From Mesaphorura yosii (Eukaryota; Arthropoda; Collembola; Poduromorpha; Tullbergiidae), in NCBI GenBank assembly GCA_009869945.1, contig WIXG01000018.1, positions 62,001 through 126,000 of the forward strand: a DNA stretch of 64,000 nt, written 5' to 3'. Below are positions 54,001 through 64,000 of the stretch, in pieces; position 1 is the first letter of the stretch, and each line of letters begins with the position of its first letter. The notes under the pieces were generated by a model that saw only the letters and a program-made list of their open reading frames with translations, was not told the origin of the DNA and ran no database searches. The translations under genes were made by a program, and so were the position numbers.

Positions 54001-56046
54001 TTATTAAACGTGATTAGTGGTTTAATTATAATTTCTTCAGAAGTATGATGGGATTTTGTCTGGCACGCGTTCTCTACGCCCGCCACGCCCTATCAAATCA
54101 TATTTCCCTATTTTTGGCTCTGAATTCAGGCACATTCCAGCAGGAAACGGAGGAGACTCGACCGCATGTCATTCGAGCATGAAGTGTGAAATATTCATGG
54201 TTGTGAGTCAGTTCACGTACACTGCAAAAATAGGAAGCGAAGATCTTTATTACGACTGACTCCAGCGAAAGTCGGAGTCACGAGCATCCTTGCCTTTATT
54301 AGGTATTACAAATGTTTTCTTTTATTCCCGAAATTATGAATACCGATCGGCATTTCTTCCTCCGCTTCTGAAGGAGTGCCGCGCACCACAAATGAATTCG
54401 GTTTCTTCGCACGAGCGCGGTAGAGTTGTACCATGAGCCATGGTAATATGAAGTGAAAGAGGTTGAAATAAAATAAATGAGATTGTCTATTGAGATTAAA
54501 GAACTCGCTACTCAACCTCACTCAGAGACAAAGTTATATAATTTTATAATTCAAGCCTTTCGAATTCCAATTCATAGACGCCAAGAGAGGAAAGTCTACA
54601 GTTCTTTTATATAATTTGGTCTTTCCTGTGTTCGAAGTAGATGGTGCGTGTAAATCGCATTGATAGGAAGTATAAAAAAGAGATTAAACGTTACATGTCC
54701 CACAAGCAGAGTTTAATGCATGCCCCACAAGCAGTTGTCGTTTCTCAGCCAAGTACGGTGCAATACAATCACTGTAGGAAATGATGAAGAAGAAGCGCGA
54801 AACGGAGGAAATGGGACATGATGAAGAGAACAATTTGCGTCGTCAACTCAGAGTTCTATTGTCTTGGGCCCCACCATGCGCGATAAGGTCATTGATTTTT
54901 ATTTCATTTCGTCGTAATGGGAAGATTAGACCGACTTTGGCCTATTACCATTAGTGTCCCATTGTGTGCGAATGAGAACCGCTTTGAGATAATTCGCTGA
55001 TTGTCTTTACACAAGCCAATATTCGCATCGCTACCAAACTCACAAAGTTCCCCGTTCTTGGTTTTGTGGGATTTTTGGCTTCTGGCAGTAAAAGGCAAGA
55101 CGTAAAGTTGTGTACAAGCGTGAAAACCAATTGAACGAACTGCTGAATTCATGTCAGCAAGCCATCTCGACATGTTGATGATTGGTCAGGTTAAAGCAAT
55201 AACTTTTATTCGCGAAGCACGCTCACCAGTTTCAGAATTCGTCTAGCAGAAAATAATTCTGGACACAGGACTAAAACTCATAAGTTAAAGCGCATAAAAC
55301 TCAAAGCGATATTTCCCATCTTATGATTGAATTCCTCCGGAAAGAATCACCACGCATTTTAGTGAAGAGTGGATAATATTGAATTCTCATATGCGCATGC
55401 AGGACCGAGGAAGGAAAGGACTCAAGTTATTGCGCCTGGCCCGCTCGTATCACAGTGCGAGTCAGGTTTCTTGAAAATGGAGTCAAGTCAAGAAGCAGTA
55501 GTAATATTTATATGCCCGCTCACTCGCTTCCGCTCCCGACTCCGACACAATCACTTCATTTATTTTGAAATCTGCCTACACTCACAGCGAAAGAACGAAA
55601 CCAATTGAACTTTTTAGATGGTTTTCACCATTGCGATAGCGAACGCTCGTGAGAAGAATGTGTGAATAAATTTCAAAATTACGCAAGATCTGCGTGCTGC
55701 ATGCATAGTTGTCAAAAGGTTCGAACCGAATCGGGATCATATTCTCAGCCTCTCACGATCTCACGGTCGAGCGGACAAGTGATCCCCATATTGCATGATT
55801 TCATTTCCGGCTTCGGCTGCTCTGCTGCCTGGCTGGCATCTTTATAACCTTTGATATCATCTGCTTCAGGAATTGACGGCTTGCTCTCAGTCAGTCCCTG
55901 AGTTACATGTTTTGCTAACAAATCAAATTTACGGATGCTTGTGCTTGCGCCCAGCACCACTCCAGTGGAGTTATTTATGAAGGATAGCTAAGGCAATCGC
56001 AGAAAAACTAATTATATCTAATCAATTACTTTCTGTCTTCCTGCAG

Positions 56047-59000
56047 TATCGTTCTTCGGCTCAAGCCACGTGAATGCAAGACTTCAGGAAGCTAGGAGCA
56101 CCAGCGATGTCTATTTTCGACTGCGGACTCGGAGATCAGACTCCATGCTCTTTCTGGCGGCTGGAAGGACTGATTACTGCCTTTTAGTTTTAGATGCTGG
56201 TCGATTAAAGGTAAGCACAGAATTCTGCCTCTTTACGCCAGTAGCACAGTGCATTCTTCATTGAAATGACTTTCACTATAATGTAATTGCAATTTCCTTG
56301 GGGAACGCAATTCAAGGATTGACGTTATGATGGCAAAATTAATAAGACTCTAGCAAATGCATATTGTGTATCTTTAGCATTGTAATGATAATGGCATGCG
56401 ACATGAGTCGAGAAACTGAGATGAAAAGTCTCCAGGCAAAAAAGCGGGAAGGTAGCGGAAGGGGTAAGCGAAAGTTCGAAACAACGAGCGCCAAGAGTTC
56501 CACACTTGCAGAGTGCCGCCGACAGAAAGCAATTTCAAACAATAATACTTGATGCTGATGCTGCATGTCTATGTTATTAAATCTACTCTACAGGTACATA
56601 TAAATTTGGGAGCTGGCGAAACTGAAATTGCATCTGACTCGCCATTCCTCTTAAACGACATGAAATGGCATACGGTGAATCTTACCCGGCGTGGATCCCA
56701 AATTACAATACAAGTAGATGAACATATTACAAAGTAAGTGCCGTTGCCGCGCTCCTTCAATTAATTTTAATTAAAAAGTGTTCTTCAAATGCGCACTTTT
56801 TGGGCTCCTGAATGCGCATTGCCTCAATTTCTCATTGCGCGCTGTGTAAATAGAAAAATCTAGTCGAGCGAAAGTGTGCACCGTGTGCACAGAAAACCGA
56901 GACACGAGAACCAAGTGTGTAAAGGCGAAGAAAGGTCTTTGCACTCCGGCTTTAGGACTTGCTGCATTGAAGAAACTGCTTTGTGCTTGCCATTAATTGA
57001 GCAAAAGTGCGAGTGTGCTGCATTGTGTCTTCTTTCTGCTCAGTGATATTCCAGGTTTAAGTATAAGATGTCTTAACTTAAGTCCATGCTTTTTAATAGA
57101 CGCCCTGAAAATTGATATTTCGCTTTTCGCACGAACTACAATGATGGACGCGGCGAAAATGTGCAAGGTGCAAGCGCGCTATTCAGGTTTTAAATCGTCT
57201 AGCTAAAATGAAACTTCTCATTCTACAGAGCAAATCTTCCCACCCGATTTCATGAACTGAATATTCACTTTGGCGTGTGGGTCGGTGGACTGAATGGATT
57301 CAACGAAATCTTCCTGGGGAATTTACCATCCTTTCGTGGTTGTATGTCTCATATCACTTACAATTCCGAAGATGTTTTGTTACGTGCCAAAATTTCACCC
57401 GGAGAGGTATTTCAACCACGCATCTAGAAATAACATTGATGAAATTAAAAGCTGCACCTAGATATTTAATCAAATCATCCTGTCACATTAGATTAGCGGC
57501 ATTTCCTGGAACTGTTCCGAGGAATTTGAAGCAAGCGTGTCAGATTCGTTTACTTTTACCATTCCTACGAGTTACATCACGTCAAGAGCAGCCATCCCCA
57601 GACAGGGAACAACCATTCAGATGAATCTGCTAACAAATAAATTGGACGGTCTGATTTTCTTTGTGACCGGCCTCTCGTCGCGTCCGGACTTCTTGGTTTT
57701 ACAGCTTCGGGAAGGACGGGTTTGTCGAAACTCAACCTTACCCTGAATTGAACGCAGGCTAATTGCGTATTGTTTTAGCCGCACTTTGTTGTTGAACTGG
57801 GGACTGGACCTGTTCACATTCAGACAACTGTGAATATTACCGACAGCCGATGGCACTCTGTGAAGCTGTTGGTGTCGCCCACCTTGCTCTCGATTATCGT
57901 CGATAATGTGACATGGACATCCGACCCGCCGTTGATCCGCGGAGGAGGAAGCCGGCAATTGGACGTCTCGGAAATGATTTATTTGGGTGGTGTGGAGGAC
58001 GCGAAAAAGTCTAAACTCAAAAGTTTGGGTGTCATCGATCAAAGTTTCATGGTATGCCTCTTAACCTGTCCGCCATAGTTAAACTTTTCCACTTGTTAAT
58101 CCTATTGCACCTCCATTTTCCATTTTCAACCGTTTTAAAGTTAATTTTAACTTTAGCCGCTCTGCCTATTGCAATTTGGAATAAATTTCTGTGAATTTTC
58201 TGAACTCACGCTCCGCAGATGGCCATTACCGAAATTATTTGATGCCAGCTCGTTTAACATAAGGATACCAGTTTCAGTTTTCTGTTCTAAATTTCCGGTT
58301 ATATAATTTGTCGGCAAATGTGCTCGCAATTTATGGTAAATACTGTTGCTCATTTCTTGCTCCAGGGCTGCATGGAGCGGGTAGTCATAGATGGAACATC
58401 TTACGGCCTTCCTCATGTGGACGTTAGTCGTGGCGTCAGCAAAGGGTGTTTTTGGTCCGAAGGCTGTTCTCCGACCAATGGCAATAGCGTGGACGAAACA
58501 CGAAATCATAAAAATATAAAGTGTGAAGAGACGACCAGCACGACCACATTGCGAGAGGGCAGAAACAATATGACGAGTGCGCGTTCCGTAAATAAGACTA
58601 ATAGTCCTACAATTGTCAAATTAAACGGAACCCGGGTTGCTGCCGCCGCTGGTGGGAGTGGAATTGGTGCTAATAAAACTGGATCATCGTCATCCTCCAA
58701 TGTGCTAGATGTAATCACAATTCCTCGAGATGTTATTCGTGTTGTTACACAAACTTCGTTAGGCGAGTTGGAAATTATGAGGCTGAGTCCTGTGCAAGTA
58801 GCCGAATCGGGTAAGTTTGGTGTTGACCGAAGTTGTATTCCAGTGACGATTTTGTACAGTAATTTCAACGTAACAGACTCGGCGATTATAACCCCACGAC
58901 ACTTAGCCGTAACTTTGGATCTTTCCAAGTACGGGATTCGGGAGTCTGGAGTTCTGCTCAGAATATCAAAACCACCTCAGGAGGGAAGGATTGAGGTAAG

Positions 59001-62000
59001 CGCAAACGGAGTTGCGAAACTCCTCAATAATAACCGTGCTGATGGCCTGCGCCTACTGCCGGCTCGGTGCACTCGTGAACCCACGTCTAGCGTCTAGCGA
59101 CGGCGAGTAGCACGGGCTTCCTCGCCAAACAGAGTTAAGTTCAAGCAGCGGATTTCGATGTTAAAGTAACTTTCATTATTTATTAAACGCACTGTCGTTG
59201 CCCTTTACGAAATGTCTTACTCGACTCCACGAGCTGCAAGTTGCAGAGGCACGGTTGCACTTAGAAGAAGGAAGGTGATCTTACACATTATTCAGAAGCA
59301 GTGCTTGCGAGCACGACAGCGACAGATAAAACGTGCAAACTTTTCCTACACGTCTTTCTAAGAGTCCAAATAAGGCATTTATTGTGCACTTGAACTCCTG
59401 TCGGCATGAACCCAACCTGCTGTGATGATGAGGGAAGAATGCAGAAGTTAAGAGAAATTGCAGGAGAAAGCAGAGAGGGCCAGAAGTGAAGCATGGTCTT
59501 GAGCGTGAATGCGTACTTTCTTTTCGTTAGTCTCGACACTTTCCTTATAGCTGTCATTCTGCTTTTCAATTTGACAGGTGACCACTCGGACTAGTGTGGG
59601 CAGCAGCAGTTCGGCAGCGCGGCGAACCGAAACCTTCGCTCTGCTCGATGTTGGAGCCGGTCGAGTTCGCTACTTCCACAATGGAGCTGAGAACTCAAAG
59701 GATTCAATTGAGCTTGTTCTTAGACTGGTGCAAACGCCGGGATTTCTGCTCCCAGCTTATCTGCAGGTCAGTAGGACGACTTTTCCGTTGTATTCGAGAT
59801 TTGATGCATGTAACTCCAAATGGTGAAAAGGAATTAAAGACTTTAGGCCGCTTTAAGATTCTTTCTTTATTAAATCCCGGAAGGGCAGTTTACTTGCTGC
59901 CTTGATCCCTGATGTAATGAATGACTTTATTTACTTCCTTGCAGGACGAGAGGGCTTTTACTCTTCCAATAGAAATTACTCCAGTTAATGACCCTCCAGA
60001 AATCCGACTTGTCCCTGGCGGTGTGCTCAGGCTCGCAGAAGTAAGTGATGCGGCACAACTAAACCAAACGTTCTAACGTACTTCTCCAATGCTTTGAATG
60101 TAAGTGACTCGACGCAATCTTGGTTGACGACCCACTTGCTTGTTTTAATGCAGAAAACCAAGATAAAACTGACGCCCGGAATAATCACCGCTCTAGACCC
60201 TGACACTGCACCGGCGGACTTGCACTTCTCGCTAATATCAACCGGTTTATCTGGGGAGAAGCGGGGAATTCTCGAACTCTCTTCCGACCCAGGAAGACCA
60301 ATTCAGACTTTCACACAAGAAGACTTGGAGGAGAAACGTGTTTGGTAAACTGATTGAATTTAATCTTACGGCAATTACAAATCAAATCGCGCACGTGTAG
60401 CATATTCATAACATTAGCTAAAGTTTGCTCGACCTTTAGTGAACGAGAGATTTTGCAAGACTTTCGATTTACTTATTACGGGCACATTCATATTCATAAA
60501 CCTATTTAGTCTCGCGAATTTCCAAATCTCACTTGCTGACTCAGGAATGGGAGCTATGAAGGGGCAGCTCGTTATAAGAACAAACGCGAGCTGCCCGGCT
60601 GAAGAAAACCTGCAGAATTAGAACACGATGAAGGGAAAGTTAGGGAAAGGGCTACACAATGGCACGATATTTGGACATGGTGAATGTGGAGGAGAAATCC
60701 TCAGGAGAAAGAATCACAAAGCAGAATTGTTCTCTGACTTTTCCTTTATTTCCTTGAACATATCCACATTTCTTAGCTTCTACGATCCTTTGCACGCTAT
60801 TACAGTTTGTTACCTTTTGACTTGCAGTTTGCTCATATCCTAATTACTTTTGTGAAGGTACGTTGATCAAGGCGTTTCGAGCTCCAAGCTGGCCTTGAAA
60901 GTAACTGACGGAAGCAGCACGTCTTCACCTGCCATTTTAAGAATAGAAACTTTCTCTCTTCGAATTGTGCCCGAAATGAACACCGGAATCGAAGTGGCAA
61001 ACACAATTGGCACAACCGCGTACATCACGAGTTCGAACTTGAGCTTCACTTCCAATGCTATCGATCAGGGTTTTATAATTGAGTACCACGTTGTCAGAGG
61101 TCCCAAGTCCGGTCTTCTCCAGCTGAAGAAAATCAATGGCCAGTGGGCAAACACGGAAGAATTCACACAGCAAGATTTGGCCAGCAAAGGAGTTCGCTAT
61201 TTGCTGCAGAGACCCAGGTAAGGAATTCGATTAGAGTGATACCGCATCAATACAGAAGTATAGCCAGCTCTGCCCTAATAAGAGTCCCAAATTTGCAGCG
61301 ACTTCGCGAAGGAAGATGAGTTTTCATTTCATGTCTCACTGGGCGATGTGAAGATACCAACAGAGTTTCGCTTTCGGTTTAAAATTGTGTCACTTCGCCT
61401 GGAGCAGGCAGGAACTAACTTGGTTACTCTGAATGGCACGAGCGAATCACTCATTTCAGCGAGACAATTGGATTATCATACATTCCCGATTGCAACTGTT
61501 GACACATCCGTCAAGTACACCGTCGTGAGAGCGCCGTTGTACGGCTTTCTTTCGCTTCGTTACTCAAACTCCTCCGTGAACAAGCACATAAAGTCATTCA
61601 CACAAGCTGACGTGGCAGCCAAACTTGTGTTTTATCAGTTTCATTTCAAGCCTTACTCTTCCATGAACGACAATTTCGTATTCAATATTTCGTCGACATC
61701 GCAATCGTCACCGAGCGGACCATTCGAATGCCAAATTCGGCATTATAATCAACGAAAGTCGATTGCTGACTTGCTCACGGTAAAACCGTTGGCAGTGACT
61801 GAAGGAACCAAAGAGTTCCTTACAGGCAGCATAGCTCGCTCGAGCAACATCGTCCGGGAATGGGCCTCCGTCCTTTTTCATTTCAACATCACGTCCTCGC
61901 CCAAGCACGGGATCGTCGGCATCCAGAAGAGTGCGAGCCGAACGAGCACAAACATTTTAAGTTTCACATCGAGTGAACTCGAGCTCAACCTAATATATTA

Positions 62001-63701
62001 CCAACATGATGGAAGCGAGTCTTCTTCCGACATTATCCCAATGATTGCGTGGAACGCGCAAGCCAACTTCATGTTCGAAGTCAAGTTCCAAGTGCTCGTA
62101 ATCGGAATAAATAATCATGCACCCATGCCTGATAAATCAAGCTCGCAGATTCTGCACGTTGTGCTGGGTGAGACCAGGAAGATTACAAAGTTCATGCTAA
62201 ATTACGTCGACCAAGACTGGGACAGCGATCCAAAGCTCATCAGGTACAACCTGGTCATGACACCAATGAACAAAGCGCACGCAGCCTGGGTGAAGAATGG
62301 CGAATTTCTAGGCAACGTGTATGATGCATCTGTCTCACTGAAACGACCCATTTACACTTGGACGCAAGCGGATATTAATGAAGAAAAATTGGTCTTCATT
62401 CACGAGGGCACGCAGACTCACGGTTTTGTGAGCTTCTGGGTTACCGACACTAAGTTTACTGTGAATGGTAAGTATCATTGTCATTAGTGTTACAAGTAAA
62501 TGGTTTGGAGGTTGAGATGAGATAATACGCACGCATACCCTTCAAAGCTCGCATCAATGCTAACGATTTGCGTACGCTGCGTTCCAGCTTCCGAACTCAA
62601 GCAAAGAAAGCTTCGGCTCTGTTTGTGCCGGTGCCGATAGTAAATATTTATTTAATTGACGTAGACACTAGACCCAGAGAGAACATGGAATAACAAAACA
62701 AGAACCGATTTGACATGCAGAAGGTTGTTTTTATTTGTGGGTATGTGTGTTTATTTAGATCTTGTCTTGCTCAGCTTAACGAGAACGGCAACGGTGCGTA
62801 GTGCTTGGATTCCACGTTCAGGATAAGCAGTTCGTTTCCAAAGGCAAACCTTTAAGATTTCGACTGAAGAGCTTCTTTCACATCCACCTTTCATCCAAAT
62901 TAACTTCTCTTCAATTCATATTCTTTCATTCATTCGTCTTCCTCTCTACTTTAATAGATTATTATTGCGCCGTGCGAAGTACGGGCGGAAAAATGTCACT
63001 TCGCTTTGCATATAGATTAAACTCGAAGATAATTTGTTGTCTTACGTTTGAGTTGGAGGTCTTCCTTTTCCTTCATTTTCTTATATCCTCGTTCGCCTTC
63101 CTCAATGCATCTCCTCTCATCAAAAGTTCTGCCCGTCAATGTCTCGTAGTCTCAGCTTCTACTTATAAACAGAAAACCAATTAAGGAATTTCATTTGTAA
63201 AGGCAGTCAGGTGGAATGTAAGTTGTTTCAACAAGGGGAGGAAAGACGAACGACTCGGCAGCTTATTTTTGTCCTGTGTACTTGCATTCTAATTGTTCTG
63301 CCTCCATTAGCTTGGCTTTGAAGATCGGAGGCAATGAGTGTCTTCTTATTTGGTGTTCTTTCATCTTCGAATCAGACTGAGCAACCTTTCTATCTCATTC
63401 TCTGCCTCATCTCAACACAAAGTCAAACAAATGACAAATCCTCTACTGCGGCATGCCTGTAGAGAAAATCGAACAGACGTTAAATGCTTAATAATGTCAC
63501 TCCTTAACTTTTAAAGGTACTTTGGAAATCAGTGCAAGTTCGCCGTGGGTGCACATTGTCAACACGACGACACTTGCTGCAAAACAAGGATCGATACAGC
63601 AACTTACGGGTGAAAGTCTCCGGGTGGATACGAATATGGACGTGGATCAGCACAATATAGTCATTCGGATCGTAGGCGGGCCACAGCATGGCATCATTAG
63701 G
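56047..63701 (+). CDS. CSPG4: Chondroitin sulfate proteoglycan 4 / kon-tiki ectodomain (partial, continues to the right)
   Basis: Twelve exons: 56047-56210, 56594-56733, 57229-57406, 57492-57719, 57779-58051, 58366-58995, 59578-59766, 59945-60040, 60154-60344, 60858-61217, 61299-62467 and 63517-63701. With the signal exon they give 1326 codons in one phase-consistent frame; human CSPG4 has 2322 residues, so the rest lies beyond the window. The protein is a single-pass cell-surface proteoglycan, in flies needed for muscle-tendon targeting. It begins VSFFGSSHVNARL, like human ASFFGENHL. Laminin-G 1 is in exons 2-4 (LFLAAGRTDYCLLVLDAGRL, KWHTVNLTRRGSQITIQVD). NCSEEFEA leads to laminin-G 2 (LDGLIFFVTG, DSRWHSVKLLV, MIYLGGVED, GCMERVVIDG). 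A Ser/Thr/Asn-rich linker with four N-glycosylation sequons and an SGIG follows. Then come six complete CSPG repeats and the start of a seventh, each with patterns such as FTQEDLEEKRVWYVDQG, FTQQDLASKGVRYL and WTQADINEEKLVFIHEG. The donor at 57720 (GTTTGT) is weak. Phase is 0 at the end of the last exon seen. Confidence 0.92.
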
Positions 63702-64000
63702 GTAACTTCATTTTGCCTTTACCCGGTCTCCTGTCTTTCTTTATCTGCTCTCTTTTTTCACTCTTGCTCTCGCCACTTTCAACTTTCACTTCCTCGTTCT
63801 TGCGCTCAGGCTCAGTTTTCGAATTACGAAGGCGAAGGAAGCGGGCGCAAGTGTGGACGCATTTTGTTCCATACAATAACTTTTGTGCGCATTATTTGTA
63901 CCTTTTATATTCTGATCTCATAATAACAATTTCGCTTTATTATCTTAAATCTAATTCAATGTTCCCGCACAGCACGCGTCTGCCTTCTATCAATTCTTAT
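63702..64000 (+). other. CSPG4 intron running to the window edge
   Basis: After the donor AGG|GTAACT at 63702 no segment continues the CSPG repeat convincingly. A pyrimidine-rich acceptor ending in TTCCCGCACAG near 63972 could open the next exon, reading HASAFYQF in phase 0, but too few bases remain to tell. Confidence 0.4.

Larger units (their letters stand above)
35446..56046 (+). other. Putative 20.6 kb first intron of CSPG4
   Basis: No recognisable coding exon, RNA gene or transposase was found between the signal exon and the first laminin-G exon. The region is AT-rich with scattered open frames under about 130 codons that look random. It contains a 14-base G run at 40623-40636, a repeated GTAACGTAACGTGT (39622 and 41121) and several CACTTGA heptamers, including a perfect palindrome at 41987-42000. 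Long first introns of developmentally regulated genes often hold enhancers; that role is inference here. Confidence 0.5.

Noticed and set aside
57407-57491. Reading CSPG4 exon 4 straight on through 57407
   Set aside because: The frame meets a stop within eight codons; splicing to 57492 restores the NCSEEFEA segment expected before laminin-G 2.
63800-63923. Possible next CSPG4 exon starting after CAGGCTCAG
   Set aside because: The reading does not resemble the part of a CSPG repeat expected after GGPQHGIIR, so I left it as intron.

Overview
This is a 64 kb piece of nuclear DNA from an animal, most likely an arthropod. Its genes are split by many spliceosomal introns, nearly all GT-AG. Most introns are about 60-350 bases; two gene regions have multi-kilobase introns. 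The proteins are metazoan housekeeping and signalling proteins. One is a seven-transmembrane receptor of the adipokinetic-hormone type, and another resembles kon-tiki/CSPG4. I favour a hexapod or another pancrustacean but cannot name the species from the window alone. Gene models were built by eye from splice sites, reading-frame phase and remembered family signatures; no search was run.

Layout. Bases 1-9081 hold no gene I can support. Bases 9082-10835 (minus) encode CDK7, the kinase of TFIIH and the CDK-activating complex, in six exons. Head to head with it, 11656-13666 (plus) encodes a DCAF12-like WD40 substrate receptor of CUL4-DDB1 ligases, in five exons. Tail to tail with that, 14343-16398 (minus) encodes CCT3, the gamma subunit of the TRiC/CCT chaperonin. 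Next, 17341-22103 (minus) encodes a GnRH/AKH-superfamily receptor in nine exons with an unusually long C-terminal tail. Bases 22104-28577 have no recognised gene.

Bases 28578-29450 (plus) encode NDUFS4 of mitochondrial complex I, in four exons. It converges on a core-1 beta-1,3-galactosyltransferase (C1GALT1 family, minus, 29640-30912, five exons). Upstream of that lies FKBP8 (minus, 31464-33271, seven coding exons plus a 5' UTR intron). From 35271 to the right edge (plus) runs a large chondroitin sulfate proteoglycan 4/kon-tiki gene. It has a secretion-signal exon, a 20.6 kb intron, then twelve exons at 56047-63701 encoding two laminin-G domains and six complete CSPG repeats. It continues beyond the window.

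The genes do not form one pathway. They are independent neighbours, mixing housekeeping functions (transcription kinase, ubiquitin ligase, chaperonin, complex I, Golgi glycosylation, mitochondrial FKBP) with two cell-surface proteins. The closest functional links are DCAF12 beside CCT3 (DCAF12 is known to read a degron on the TRiC subunit CCT5) and two genes related to extracellular glycans. I found no transposase, CRISPR array, rRNA, tRNA or viral gene. I see no convincing undescribed system. The observations most worth checking are splice-structure peculiarities, a palindromic NK2-type site cluster in the long CSPG4 intron, and a possible antisense overlap.
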